DNA of 62,090 bases from Prevotella sp. (GCA_017458005.1 JAFTGH010000033.1:1-62090); one strand, 5' to 3'; counted from the stretch's first letter, positions 33,697 to 43,666 are shown. A program made the numbers and translations. The notes: generated from the sequence alone by a model not told the origin.

Positions 33697-36600
33697 ATGA
33701 AACAAGCGAAACGATTAATTCTAAGTTTCCTCACCTTGCTGCTCAGTACAATAATGTACGCGCAAGAGATTACGGGAACAGTGAATGACGCTATGGGACC
33801 TGTCATTGGTGCCACCGTCATGGAGAAAGGTACGACAAACGGTACTGTCACTGATTTCGATGGTAACTTCAAGTTGAAGGTAGAGGCAGGCAAGACCCTC
33901 GTCTTCTCCTACATCGGCTACCAGACCGTCGAGATGCCTGCCGCTAACGGTATGACCGTGACCATGCAGGACGATGAGATGACCTTGAATGAGGTCGTAG
34001 TAACAGGTTACATGACTGAGAAGAAGGCAGACCTGACCGGTGCTGTCGCAGTCGTGAAAATGAAAGACGTAGCCGACATCCCAACGGGTAATGTCATGCA
34101 GGCGCTGCAAGGTCGTGTGGCTGGTATGAACATCACGACGGATGGTACCCCTGGTGGTGGCAGTACCTCTACACTTGTGCGTGGTACGACAACCATCAAC
34201 AACTCCAGCCCACTGTATGTCATCGACGGTATGCCTACCCGTGACAACGTCGGTTCTATCCTGTCGAGTGGTGACGTAGAGTCTATCCAAGTACTGAAGG
34301 ATGCCTCATCTGCCGCCATCTACGGTGCACAGGCTGCCAATGGTGTCATCATCATCACCACTAAGCGCGCCAAGAGCGGTGAGACGAAGATCGACTTCTC
34401 CGCCTCCCTGACCGCACAGACTTTCTCTACTGGTGTCGATATGCTGAACACCCAGCAATGGGCAAACTGCTACTGGCAGGCTTTCAAGAACGGCAACAAC
34501 GGACTAACTCCCTCTTCAGAGTTATTCGGGAATGGTGCCACTCCCGTCATCGCCCAGACCTATAACAGCGGTGACAAGACGATGCCTCTTGCTAATACTG
34601 ACTGGGCTGACGAGATCTACAAGACAGCGCTCATGCAGAACTATAGCCTGACACTCTCTCGTGGTGGCGAGCATGGCGGTTCCTCTCTGTCCGTCAACTA
34701 TATGGACCACAAGGGTTTGGTACGTAACACTGACTATAAGAGTTTCAACACCCGCCTTTCTGGTGACTATAAGTTCCTGGACGACAAACTGCGTATCGGT
34801 GAGAATGTTGCCGTTACCCGTTGGACTGAGCACATCAAGCCCGATGGTATCGAGGAGACGATTTACAAACTGCAGCCTATGGTTCCTGTCTATGCCACAG
34901 ATGGCAGTTATGGTGGCGGCTACGTAGATGTGCTGAACGACTCCCCCAACCCAATCCGTCTGACCGACAATATCAAGGATGACAAACATGAGCGTTGGCG
35001 TGTATTCGGAAGTGCTTACTTAGAGGTAGAGCCCATCAAGAACCTCGTTTTACGCTCTACATTCGGTGTCAACTACTATCACGAGAACAATGCCACCTTT
35101 ATTCCCAAATGGCAGGAAGGTCAGCGTACCGTGAACACCAATGAGATGGCTCAGTCGAACTCCCGCCAGTTCAACTGGACATGGACCAATCAGGCACAGT
35201 ACAGTTTCGACATCAAGAAGCACTCCTTCACAGCCTTGATCGGCATGGAGGCTAAGAAAGAGAAATACGACTACGAGTGGGGCTATGGTACGGGTCTGGA
35301 ATATGAGAACACCGACTATCGCTATTTAGGAACTGTCACCAGTGGCAAGAATGTCGATGCCACAGGCAACACCTATTCAATGGTCAGTTACTTTGGTAAG
35401 ATCAATTACTCTTACGACTCTCGCTATCTCGCCTCGTTCACACTGCGTCGTGATGCGTCCAGCCGTTTCGGTAAGGAGAACAATAGCGGTACATTCCCAT
35501 CTGTCAGCGCAGGTTGGCGCATCAGTGAGGAAGCCTTCATGAAGGACAAGGTGAAATGGCTCGACAACTTGAAACTACGTGCCTCTTGGGGTCTGAACGG
35601 TAACGATATGATTGACAACTCGGCAACCTATAGCCTCTTCAGTAACAGCGTCAACAATGGTGGCTATAACATGCTTGGCGACAACCAGACACTTGCCGCA
35701 GGTACTATCCGCACGCACTCTGGCAACCCTTATCTGAAGTGGGAGCAGACAGAGCAGGTAAACATTGGTCTCGACGCCGCTTTCCTGAATAATCGTCTGA
35801 CCGTCAGCCTTGACTACTTCAACAAAGACACCAAAGACATGCTCTATGAGCCTGCCTATGCCGCTGTCATCGGCGAGGGTGGCTACTCATTCCAGAACGT
35901 TGCCGCAATGAACAACAAAGGTTTCGAGTTCACCATCGGATGGCGTGACCGCATTCGCGACTTCAACTATGAGATCAGTTTCAACGGCGCATTCAACAAG
36001 AACAAGATTACAGAACTTCCTGATGCAGTCTACTACACATGGGGTTGTGGTAATGGTGTTGACATCACGAACGTAGGCTATGCCCTCGGCTCTTGGCTGG
36101 GTTATGAGACCGCAGGCGTGTTCCGTACTCAGGAAGAGGTCGATGACTATACTCAGAAATACGACGTGCAATTCGGTGCTCCTGGTGTAGGACGCATCCG
36201 CTATGTCGACACGAATAATGATGGTGTCATCAATGCCAACGACCGTACTGTGCTGGGCTCTGACCAGCCTAAGTTCATCGGTGGTCTGAACCTCTCTGGC
36301 TCATGGCGTGGCTTCGACTTGTCGTTGTTCTTCAACGGCATGGTACGCAAGGCTTGGAACAACTCCAAGTATTACACCGACCTCTGGGCTTATTGGACGG
36401 GTAACCATGGCGAGCGCATGATGGATGCCTATAACGCATGGCAGAACTATGAGAAGACTGGTGTCTATAACAGTGAGACACCCGCACTCACCACCTCTCC
36501 AGCCAATAACGAGAACCAAGGCTCTGACTTCTATGTGGAGAATGGCAACTATATCAAGTTAAAGACCCTCACACTGGGTTACACACTTCCCGCAAACCTG

Positions 36601-36753
36601 CTGAAGAAAATCCACGTACGTAACCTGCGTGTATACTTCCAGACACAGAACCTCTTTACGATTACCGCCTATAAGGGTGCTGACCCAGAGGGACTGGGCT
36701 ATACCTATCCTATGCCACGTACGTTTACTTTCGGACTGAATGTTGGACTCTAA
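33697..36753 (+). CDS. susC: SusC/RagA family TonB-dependent transporter
   Basis: 1018-residue outer-membrane protein that imports oligosaccharides with energy from TonB. Signal peptide (1-22), a carboxypeptidase-D-like regulatory domain (ITGTVNDAMGPVIGATV, then GTVTDFDGNFKLKV), the SusC-type linker LNEVVVTGYMTEKKADLTGAV, a plug domain with VMQALQGRVAGMNI, SPLYVIDGMPT and DASSAAIYGAQAANGVIIITTK, then a beta-barrel ending in PRTFTFGLNVGL. Length is normal. It pairs with the SusD gene 15 bases downstream; the neighbouring GH32 and fructokinase indicate fructan as the cargo. Confidence 0.96.
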   Translation: MKQAKRLILSFLTLLLSTIMYAQEITGTVNDAMGPVIGATVMEKGTTNGTVTDFDGNFKLKVEAGKTLVFSYIGYQTVEMPAANGMTVTMQDDEMTLNEVVVTGYMTEKKADLTGAVAVVKMKDVADIPTGNVMQALQGRVAGMNITTDGTPGGGSTSTLVRGTTTINNSSPLYVIDGMPTRDNVGSILSSGDVESIQVLKDASSAAIYGAQAANGVIIITTKRAKSGETKIDFSASLTAQTFSTGVDMLNTQQWANCYWQAFKNGNNGLTPSSELFGNGATPVIAQTYNSGDKTMPLANTDWADEIYKTALMQNYSLTLSRGGEHGGSSLSVNYMDHKGLVRNTDYKSFNTRLSGDYKFLDDKLRIGENVAVTRWTEHIKPDGIEETIYKLQPMVPVYATDGSYGGGYVDVLNDSPNPIRLTDNIKDDKHERWRVFGSAYLEVEPIKNLVLRSTFGVNYYHENNATFIPKWQEGQRTVNTNEMAQSNSRQFNWTWTNQAQYSFDIKKHSFTALIGMEAKKEKYDYEWGYGTGLEYENTDYRYLGTVTSGKNVDATGNTYSMVSYFGKINYSYDSRYLASFTLRRDASSRFGKENNSGTFPSVSAGWRISEEAFMKDKVKWLDNLKLRASWGLNGNDMIDNSATYSLFSNSVNNGGYNMLGDNQTLAAGTIRTHSGNPYLKWEQTEQVNIGLDAAFLNNRLTVSLDYFNKDTKDMLYEPAYAAVIGEGGYSFQNVAAMNNKGFEFTIGWRDRIRDFNYEISFNGAFNKNKITELPDAVYYTWGCGNGVDITNVGYALGSWLGYETAGVFRTQEEVDDYTQKYDVQFGAPGVGRIRYVDTNNDGVINANDRTVLGSDQPKFIGGLNLSGSWRGFDLSLFFNGMVRKAWNNSKYYTDLWAYWTGNHGERMMDAYNAWQNYEKTGVYNSETPALTTSPANNENQGSDFYVENGNYIKLKTLTLGYTLPANLLKKIHVRNLRVYFQTQNLFTITAYKGADPEGLGYTYPMPRTFTFGLNVGL

Positions 36754-36768
36754 TAAACTGAAATAATT

Positions 36769-38565
36769 ATGAAACTCAAAAATATAGCAATCATAGGTGC
36801 TGTCGTGCTCAGCATGACAGCCTGTAACGAGGACTCTTTCCTTGACAATCCCCCACAGGGTGTCGTCAGCGAGAATGTACTGATGTCTGCTGACGGTGTT
36901 GACCAACTCTGTACGGCTGCCTATGCCGCACTGATGGGACCCAATCCACAAGACTGGTCGGTATGGTGGTATCCTACCACACACTGGACGACTGGTGCCG
37001 TACGCGCTGATGACGCCCTGAAAGGCGGCGGTGGCACTGGCGACGGTTTTGAGACACATCGTCTGGAAACTTTTACCCTCGACGCCACCGATGGAGTGAC
37101 AGACTCTAAGTGGTATCACCTCTATGTCAGCGTTCAGCGTTGTAACTCCGCCCTGAAGGTCCTCAACGAATGCACGGATGAGCAGGTACCCAACAAGGCT
37201 GTCCGCATTGCCGAGATGCGTGTGTTACGCGCCCACTACTACTTCGAGTTGCAGCGCCTTTTCAACCAGATTCCTTGGTTTGATGAGACGGTGCCTGAGA
37301 AAGAGGTTGCTACGATTCCCAATAACGAGTTCACCCGTGAGCAACTGCTAGACAAGATCGCCGCTGAGTTGGAGGCAGCCATCGCTAATCTGCCACAGGC
37401 ACAGAGTGAGGTAGGACGTGTCAACATTTACATGGCAAAGGCATATCTTGCCAAAGTATACCTGTATCGTGCTTACGAGCAAAACGCCACGACACATGCT
37501 GTCACCACCATTAATAAGGAGTATCTTACAAAGGTGGTAACACTCTGCCAGGAGATTCGCAACTCAGGACGCTATGACCTGCTCGATGATTTCCAGCAAC
37601 TCGACCTCGTTGCCTACGACAATGCGAAAGAGTCCGTTTGGGATATCCAGTATTCCATGAACGACGGCTCTAACAGCGCAGGACGCATCAACTGGAGCAT
37701 GTTGCTCAATGCCCCTCAGGGTCCCTATTCTGGTGACGGTTTCTTCCTACCCTCACAAGACTTGATCAATGCCTTCCAAACTGACGCCAATGGCTTGCCC
37801 GAGTTCAACTATCAGTCACTGCCCGACTTCGATCAGGTAAACTATAGTGATGACTACGTGACAGTATCCGCTAACGACCATAACGTGGACCCACGTCTTG
37901 ACTTCGTCGTTGGTCGTCCGAACGTCACCTGGAAGACCTATACAGCCACTCCATGTCTTGCCACATGGGTACGTGACCGCGGTACCTACGGCTACCACTG
38001 TGCTAAGCGTTTCTTCGTGTCGCCTGAGACTGCCGACATGTATCCTGGCTGGCCTTGGGGAGCCAGTGCCCTGAACTGGCACATGATCCGCTATGCGCAC
38101 ATCCTGCTCTGGGAGGCAGAGGCTTTGGTGGAGTTAGGTCGTCAGGACGAGGCTCGCCCACTCATCAACCAGATTCGCCAGCGTGCCGCACAGTCAGCGT
38201 ACGTGAAGGCATATACAGACACTTTCTCCGGTGGTAACTGTCCTAATTACGGAGGCTATGCCGCTAACTACCAGATCGCCGAGTACCCTGCTACTGGCTG
38301 GACACAGGACTATGCCCGTCAGGCTGTTCGCTTCGAGTCTCGTCTGGAGACCGCCTTGGAGGGTGAGCGTTTCTTCGACCTTGTTCGCTGGGGTATTGCC
38401 GCCGATGTGATGAACAAATACATCCAGTGCGAGCAGGACAACCGCCCATACTACCAAGGTACCAAGTTCACTGCTGGTAAGGACGAGTATCTGCCCATCA
38501 CCAACAACCAGTATAAGTTCTCTGGTCAGAACTACGTACAGAACCCTGGCTATGGCGCATTCTAA
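36769..38565 (+). CDS. susD: SusD/RagB family glycan-binding lipoprotein
   Basis: 598-residue outer-membrane lipoprotein that binds the oligosaccharide as the lid of the SusC channel. The signal ends in SMTACNEDSF, giving a lipidated Cys19. The SusD start (FLDNPPQGVVSENVLMSADGV) and TPR-rich middle (AEMRVLRAHYYFELQRLFNQIP, then YMAKAYLAKVYLYRA) are standard, and the C-terminus has RFESRLETALEGERFFDLVRWG and DEYLPIT, the family's last conserved blocks. Immediately downstream of susC and closed by a strong terminator at 38637. Confidence 0.95.
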   Translation: MKLKNIAIIGAVVLSMTACNEDSFLDNPPQGVVSENVLMSADGVDQLCTAAYAALMGPNPQDWSVWWYPTTHWTTGAVRADDALKGGGGTGDGFETHRLETFTLDATDGVTDSKWYHLYVSVQRCNSALKVLNECTDEQVPNKAVRIAEMRVLRAHYYFELQRLFNQIPWFDETVPEKEVATIPNNEFTREQLLDKIAAELEAAIANLPQAQSEVGRVNIYMAKAYLAKVYLYRAYEQNATTHAVTTINKEYLTKVVTLCQEIRNSGRYDLLDDFQQLDLVAYDNAKESVWDIQYSMNDGSNSAGRINWSMLLNAPQGPYSGDGFFLPSQDLINAFQTDANGLPEFNYQSLPDFDQVNYSDDYVTVSANDHNVDPRLDFVVGRPNVTWKTYTATPCLATWVRDRGTYGYHCAKRFFVSPETADMYPGWPWGASALNWHMIRYAHILLWEAEALVELGRQDEARPLINQIRQRAAQSAYVKAYTDTFSGGNCPNYGGYAANYQIAEYPATGWTQDYARQAVRFESRLETALEGERFFDLVRWGIAADVMNKYIQCEQDNRPYYQGTKFTAGKDEYLPITNNQYKFSGQNYVQNPGYGAF

Positions 38566-38636
38566 AACATGATGAATAGTTATGATGTTAATAGTTAGTT
38601 AACCTAAGGTAAAAGATTGTTTCTCAGGAACCTTAC

Positions 38637-38675
38637 AAATCCGCCCAGGTATCGTGATAGTACTTGGGCGGATTT
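38637..38675 (+). terminator. intrinsic terminator after susD
   Basis: AAATCCGCCCAGGTA (38637-38651) pairs with TACTTGGGCGGATTT (38661-38675) with one G-T pair. It separates susCD from the GH32 unit. Confidence 0.85.
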
Positions 38676-38692
38676 CTCAATATCTATGAATT

Positions 38693-38750
38693 ATCGTTCA
38701 TTGCGAGAAAAAATCGTTCAATGAACGTTTTTTGTTAGTTTTTGAATCAT
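38693..38750 (+). promoter_or_regulatory. GH32 operator region
   Basis: ATCGTTCATTG (38693) and ATCGTTCAATG (38713) are direct repeats 20 bases apart; the second extends to the palindrome CGTTCAATGAACG (38715-38727) and is followed by TTAGTTTTTGAATCAT (38735-38750). The arrangement from TGAACG to CAT matches that before susC at identical spacing to the -7 box. Confidence 0.7.
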
Positions 38751-38779
38751 TATTTACACGATGGAATGGGGAAAACATG

Positions 38780-38788
38780 TAATTTTGC
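38780..38788 (+). promoter_or_regulatory. -7 promoter box of the GH32 unit
   Basis: TAATTTTGC, 35 bases before the GH32 start. Confidence 0.7.
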
Positions 38789-38822
38789 AGCAGATTAATT
38801 GAATAACTAAAAACGAAAAGAC

Positions 38823-40496
38823 ATGAAAAAATTGTTGTTGATGATGGTTTCACTGCTGACCCTCACAGGAGTGTCGGCACAAAAGCCACAAGTGTTGGGC
38901 AAGAGCCATGCCATGCAACGGGTGGAGGTGAAGAGCCACTATCTGCTGCTGCCCGTTCAGGAACGGGAGGAGAATGCCAATATCCGCATCTTGGCAAAAG
39001 GACAGCAGGTGCAGTCGCTGAACGTGCGCCTTGCGGTAGACAAGGTAGACTATTACGTACCCCTCGACATCCGCCGTTTTGGCGCAAAGGACCTGCTGTT
39101 GGATATCACCTTCTATGGTGACCGCCGTTTCACGGGTGCCATGAAGGACTTCCTCTGCTGGCAGGAGATGAAGCAGAGCGATGCCTTCGACACCGCCAAT
39201 CGTGAGAAGTTCCGCCCACAGTACCACCATACCCCCGTCTATGGCTGGATGAACGATCCCAATGGAATGTTCTACAAGGATGGGGTCTATCATTTATATT
39301 ACCAGTGGAACCCCTACGGTTCGATGTGGGAGAATATGACATGGGGACACTCCACGTCAAAAGACCTCATCCACTGGGAGGCACAGCCTACCGCCATCGA
39401 GCCTGATGCCCTGGGTGACATCTTCAGTGGCTCGTGCGTAGTAGATAAGGAGAACAACCAGGTGGTTGCCTTCTACACCTCGGCAGGTAAGAGTCAGGTG
39501 CAGTCGATGGCGATATCCAAGGATAACGGTAAGACCTTTGAGAAATATGCTGGTAATCCCATCTTGGTGAGCAACGAGGAGGACTTCCGTGACCCGAAGG
39601 CGTTCTGGAATGCCGATATCAAGAAGTGGAACCTGGTGCTTGCCGTCGGACAGGAGATGCGTATCTACTCCTCTGACAACCTGAAGGACTGGACCTACGA
39701 GAGTTCGTTCGGCAAGGAATACGGTTGCCATGACGGTGTATGGGAGTGTCCTGACCTCATGAAACTGCCCGTTCGTGGTACTGGCAAACAGAAATGGATG
39801 CTGATTTGCAATATCAACCCTGGTGGTCCCTTCGGAGGTAGCGCCACCCAGTATTTCATCGGCGACTTCGACGGGAAGAAGTTCACCTGCGAGCACAAGG
39901 ACACTCGCTGGATGGACTATGGCAAGGACCACTATGCCACCGTCACCTTCGACAATGCTCCTGAAGGCAGGAAGATTGCCCTTGCCTGGATGTCGAACTG
40001 GCAGTATGCCAACCAAGTGCCCACCAAGCAGTTCCGCAGTGCCAACAGTATTCCCCGTGACCTCGACCTCTTCGAGTACAACGGACAGATCTACTGCGGT
40101 GTGACGCCCTCCAAGGAGATGCTTGCCCTCCGTGGGAAGACCGACAAGAGACTGCCCCAGACGGGAGAAATCGTCATCGACCTGAAAGGCTCGACGGAAA
40201 TCACCCTCTCCAACTCCCTGGGTGAGCAGGTTGTCATGAGGTATGATGCCGTCAAAAACACGTTCTCGATGGACCGTACCCGCAGTTACGCCAGTTTCAG
40301 TGAGGCGTTCCCTTGTGTGACGACAGCCCCCACCTATGGTGCCGTGAAACAACTGCGCATCTTCATCGACCACTGCTCCATCGAGGCTTTCGACGCAGAG
40401 GGGCGTATGGCGATGACCAACCTCATGTTCCCCACAGAGCCCTATAATACGCTCAAGGTGACCAATCAAGCAAAAGTAACTATTTATCCTTTCTAA
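38823..40496 (+). CDS. secreted GH32 fructan hydrolase (levanase/inulinase/invertase family)
   Basis: 557 residues: signal peptide (1-19), an N-terminal domain of the DUF4980 type (about 25-120), a five-bladed propeller catalytic domain, and a C-terminal beta-sandwich. The GH32 triad is present: nucleophile Asp145 in GWMNDPNGMF, Asp257 in FRDPKAFW, and acid/base Glu308 in VWECPDLM. It releases fructose from beta-fructans; whether inulin or levan is preferred cannot be read. It starts its own unit behind a promoter with the shared operator and is followed four bases later by the sugar transporter gene. Confidence 0.95.
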   Translation: MKKLLLMMVSLLTLTGVSAQKPQVLGKSHAMQRVEVKSHYLLLPVQEREENANIRILAKGQQVQSLNVRLAVDKVDYYVPLDIRRFGAKDLLLDITFYGDRRFTGAMKDFLCWQEMKQSDAFDTANREKFRPQYHHTPVYGWMNDPNGMFYKDGVYHLYYQWNPYGSMWENMTWGHSTSKDLIHWEAQPTAIEPDALGDIFSGSCVVDKENNQVVAFYTSAGKSQVQSMAISKDNGKTFEKYAGNPILVSNEEDFRDPKAFWNADIKKWNLVLAVGQEMRIYSSDNLKDWTYESSFGKEYGCHDGVWECPDLMKLPVRGTGKQKWMLICNINPGGPFGGSATQYFIGDFDGKKFTCEHKDTRWMDYGKDHYATVTFDNAPEGRKIALAWMSNWQYANQVPTKQFRSANSIPRDLDLFEYNGQIYCGVTPSKEMLALRGKTDKRLPQTGEIVIDLKGSTEITLSNSLGEQVVMRYDAVKNTFSMDRTRSYASFSEAFPCVTTAPTYGAVKQLRIFIDHCSIEAFDAEGRMAMTNLMFPTEPYNTLKVTNQAKVTIYPF

Positions 40497-40500
40497 GAAT

Positions 40501-41664
40501 ATGGCAAACAATACCAACAAATCGATTTACCTGATTCCTGTGATGCTCTGCTTCTTCTGCATGGGCTTCGTTGACCTAGTGGGCATCGCATCGAACTATG
40601 TGAAAGAAGACCTCGCACTCAGCGACTCCGTAGCGAACATCTTCCCCTCGCTGGTGTTCTTCTGGTTCCTGATCTTCTCCGTGCCGACGGGCATGCTGAT
40701 GAACAAGATCGGACGTAAGAAAACCGTGTTACTCTCACTCATCGTGACGGTGGTGTCACTGTTCATTCCCCTATTGGGCTATTCCTTCGGCGTGATGCTC
40801 GTAGCCTTCTCTCTGCTAGGCATCGGTAATGCGCTGATGCAGACCAGTATCAACCCACTCGCCATGCTGATCATAGGTGACAAGAACCTCGCCTCCACCC
40901 TGACTTTCGGACAGTTTGTGAAGGCTATCGCCTCTTTCCTCGCTCCTTATCTTGCCATGTGGGGAGCCACACAGGTCATCCCCTCGTTCGGTTATGACTG
41001 GCGGGTATTGTTCCTGATCTATTTCGTCGTCGGCGTGCTTGCCTCTGCCTTGCTATGGGTAACCCCCATCCATGAGGAACTCACTGAGGGCAAGTCGTCG
41101 TCCTTCATGGACTGTCTGCGCCTGTTGGGCAAGCCCATCGTGCTCCTGTCGTTCCTTGCCATCATGTGTCACGTGGGAATCGACGTGGGTACCAACACCA
41201 CTGCTCCTAAACTGTTGATGGAGCGTGTGGGCATGACGCTCAACGAGGCTGCCTTCGCTACCTCCCTCTACTTTATCTTCCGTACTATCGGTGCCCTGAC
41301 GGGCTCGTTCTTCCTCCGTGTGATGAAGACCCGTTGGTTCTTTATCATCAGTGTCGTGCTGATGGCTGTATCGATGGCACTGATGTTCGGCGGTCAGTCG
41401 AAGATGGTGCTCTATACCGCTATCGCACTGGTAGGCTACGGCAACTCCAATATCTTCTCGATGGCATTCTCAGAGGCGCTGCTCTCTGTCCCCGACAAGC
41501 AGAACGAGGTCTCTGGTCTGATGATCATGGGACTCTTCGGCGGTACCGTGTTCCCCCTCATTATGGGCTTCTGCAGTGACGCTGTAGGACAGGCTGGTGC
41601 TGTTGCCGTCATGGCGGTAGGTGTCATCTACCTCTTTACATTCATCAATAAGGTTAAACACTAA
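40501..41664 (+). CDS. MFS sugar permease, probably for fructose
   Basis: 387-residue, twelve-span MFS protein of the FHS/fucose-permease-like type: VMLCFFCMGFVDLVGIASNYVKEDL at the first helix, FSVPTGMLMNKIGRKKTVL for the loop 2-3 motif, then GIGNALMQTSINPLAM. Its position between GH32 and a fructokinase gene argues for fructose (or a short fructan product) import across the inner membrane. The gene begins at 40501, four bases after the GH32 stop, and is short-spaced from the kinase gene, so all three form one transcript. Confidence 0.88.
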   Translation: MANNTNKSIYLIPVMLCFFCMGFVDLVGIASNYVKEDLALSDSVANIFPSLVFFWFLIFSVPTGMLMNKIGRKKTVLLSLIVTVVSLFIPLLGYSFGVMLVAFSLLGIGNALMQTSINPLAMLIIGDKNLASTLTFGQFVKAIASFLAPYLAMWGATQVIPSFGYDWRVLFLIYFVVGVLASALLWVTPIHEELTEGKSSSFMDCLRLLGKPIVLLSFLAIMCHVGIDVGTNTTAPKLLMERVGMTLNEAAFATSLYFIFRTIGALTGSFFLRVMKTRWFFIISVVLMAVSMALMFGGQSKMVLYTAIALVGYGNSNIFSMAFSEALLSVPDKQNEVSGLMIMGLFGGTVFPLIMGFCSDAVGQAGAVAVMAVGVIYLFTFINKVKH

Positions 41665-41680
41665 AGAAATAGGATATATT

Positions 41681-42565
41681 ATGAAGAATCTGATTATAGG
41701 ACTGGGCGAGGCATTATGGGACATGCTGCCCGAAGGAAAGAAACTGGGTGGCGCTCCTGCCAACTTCGCTTACCATGCAGGACAGTTCGGACTGGACACT
41801 CTCGCCGTCAGTGCGTTGGGTGAGGACAAACTCGCCGATGAGACTATTGAGGCATTGGAACAGAACGGTTTGAGATACCTGATGCCACGAGTACCGTACG
41901 CTACGGGTACCGTACAGGTGACCCTGACGGGTGAGGGCATCCCCACCTATGAGATCAAGGAGAATGTGGCGTGGGATAACATCCCCTTCTCCAAGGATAT
42001 AGAGGAAGCCGCCCGCAACTGCCGTGCCGTCTGCTTCGGCTCCCTTGCCCAGCGTAACATCGTCAGTCGCCAGACCATCCAGCAGTTCCTTGACACAACC
42101 CCCAAAGACTGCATCAAGATCTGTGATATCAACCTGCGACAGCAGTTCTTCTCCAAAGAGATCCTGGAGGAGTCGTTCAAGCGTTGTAACATCTTGAAGA
42201 TCAACGATGAGGAACTGGTTGTCGTGGCACGTATGTTCGGCTATCAGGACTTGGACGATGCCAAGGTCTGCGAGCAGATGGTGAAAGACTACGACCTGCA
42301 GATGCTCGTCCTGACTTGTGGCACCAACGGCAGCCATGTGTTTACGGCGGATGGTGAGCACTCCTTCCAGCCTACTCCCAAGGTGGAGGTTGCCGATACC
42401 GTAGGTGCTGGCGACTCTTTCACGGGCTCCTTCTGCGCCGCTATCCTGAACGGCAAACCCGTTGGGGAGGCACACCGCATCGCCGTAGAGGTCAGCGCCT
42501 ATGTCTGCACCCAGAACGGAGCGATGCCGAAATATCCCGCTGAACTCGTCGCGAAAGTTAAATAA
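41681..42565 (+). CDS. fructokinase, PfkB family carbohydrate kinase
   Basis: 294-residue PfkB (ribokinase-fold) sugar kinase, here most likely ATP:fructose 6-phosphotransferase. Visible are the start LIIGLGEALWDMLPEGKKLGGAPANFAYHAGQFG (signature 1 with GGAPAN), the LAVSALGEDKLADE segment, and the catalytic DTVGAGDSFTGSFCAAIL with Asp near residue 247, the anion-hole motif. ATG 41681 is chosen because the upstream in-frame ATG at 41621 lies inside the transporter gene. It converts imported fructose to fructose-6-phosphate and ends the fructan locus before a terminator. Confidence 0.93.
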   Translation: MKNLIIGLGEALWDMLPEGKKLGGAPANFAYHAGQFGLDTLAVSALGEDKLADETIEALEQNGLRYLMPRVPYATGTVQVTLTGEGIPTYEIKENVAWDNIPFSKDIEEAARNCRAVCFGSLAQRNIVSRQTIQQFLDTTPKDCIKICDINLRQQFFSKEILEESFKRCNILKINDEELVVVARMFGYQDLDDAKVCEQMVKDYDLQMLVLTCGTNGSHVFTADGEHSFQPTPKVEVADTVGAGDSFTGSFCAAILNGKPVGEAHRIAVEVSAYVCTQNGAMPKYPAELVAKVK

Positions 42566-42587
42566 ATGATACATCTGTCTACTAAAG

Positions 42588-42620
42588 GGGTCCCCGATGT
42601 GAGTCGGGGGCTCTTTTTTT
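42588..42620 (+). terminator. intrinsic terminator of the fructan locus
   Basis: GGGTCCCCGA (42588-42597) pairs with TCGGGGGCTC (42604-42613), then a run of seven T. Confidence 0.85.
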
Positions 42621-42628
42621 CTCTTTTT

Positions 42629-42660
42629 TTTGGTGATGTCCCCGATTCTTCGTAATTTTG
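42629..42660 (+). promoter_or_regulatory. promoter of metF
   Basis: TTTGG (42629-42633), 19 bases, TAATTTTG (42653-42660); the start codon is 26 bases further on. Confidence 0.7.
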
Positions 42661-42686
42661 TAGCGTACTATGCACATGAAGCAATA

Positions 42687-43643
42687 ATGACTGTAGCAGA
42701 TTATATCAAACAAGATACAGGTGAGAGGCGGTTCTCTTTCGAGGTTCTACCTCCACTGAAAGGCAACGGGACGAATGCCCTGTTCCAGACCATTGATAAA
42801 CTCGTGGACTTCCATCCTGCGTTTATCAATATCACGACACACCACTCGGAGTATGTCTACAAAGAACTGGAGAACGGGCAGTTTGAGCGACAGCGCATCC
42901 GTCGTCGCCCTGGTACCATCGCCATTGCCGCCGCCATCCAGCAACGCTATGACATTCCCGTGGAGCCGCATATCATCTGTAGCGGCACGACGATAGAACA
43001 GATAGAATACGAACTGCTCGACTTGCAGTTCCTAGGCATCCGTAACCTGATGCTGCTGCGTGGCGACAAGGCGAAGGAGGACAGCAGGTTTACCCCCACC
43101 CCGGGCGGTCATGCCCATACCACCGATCTCATCAAACAGGTGGTACGCTTCAACGAGGGGTTCTTTGCCGACGGCACACCCATCAAGCACCCTGGTCCGA
43201 AGTTCGACTTCGGTGTCGCCTGCTATCCAGAGAAGCATGAGGAGGCTCCCAATCTGGAACGGGATATGGAATACCTGAAACAGAAACAGGACCTTGGAGC
43301 ACAGTATGCCGTGACCCAGTTGTTCTTCGATAACGAGAAATACTTCGCCTTTGTGGAGCAGGCACGGCAGATGGGTATCACCATTCCCATCATCCCAGGC
43401 ATCAAACCCATGGCGAAACTAAGTCAGTTGACGGTAGTCCCCAAGACATTCCACTGTGACATCCCAGAGGCACTGGCAAAGGAGATTGCCAAATGCACGA
43501 CAGACGACCAGGCTCGTCAACTGGGTGTGGAATGGACCACCCAACAGTGTCGTGAACTGTATGAGCATGGTGTCAAGAACATCCATTTCTACACCATGTC
43601 GGCTGTCGACTCCGTCGTAGAGATCGCCAAACGCTTATTATAA
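42687..43643 (+). CDS. metF: methylenetetrahydrofolate reductase
   Basis: 318-residue FAD enzyme that reduces 5,10-methylene-THF to 5-methyl-THF for methionine synthesis. The active-site Glu lies in RRFSFEVLPPLKG at the start, then FINITTHHSEYV, RRRPGTIAIAAAIQQRY, MLLRGDKAKED, FDFGVACYPEKHEEAPN, and QLFFDNEKYFAFVEQ, all family blocks. ATG 42687 (MTVADYIKQDTGERRF) is chosen; an in-frame ATG at 42630 lies upstream of the promoter. With metY at 7942, the window holds two steps of methionine synthesis in separate units. Confidence 0.94.
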   Translation: MTVADYIKQDTGERRFSFEVLPPLKGNGTNALFQTIDKLVDFHPAFINITTHHSEYVYKELENGQFERQRIRRRPGTIAIAAAIQQRYDIPVEPHIICSGTTIEQIEYELLDLQFLGIRNLMLLRGDKAKEDSRFTPTPGGHAHTTDLIKQVVRFNEGFFADGTPIKHPGPKFDFGVACYPEKHEEAPNLERDMEYLKQKQDLGAQYAVTQLFFDNEKYFAFVEQARQMGITIPIIPGIKPMAKLSQLTVVPKTFHCDIPEALAKEIAKCTTDDQARQLGVEWTTQQCRELYEHGVKNIHFYTMSAVDSVVEIAKRLL

Positions 43644-43666
43644 CACCCAGCAAATCCACTAGACCC

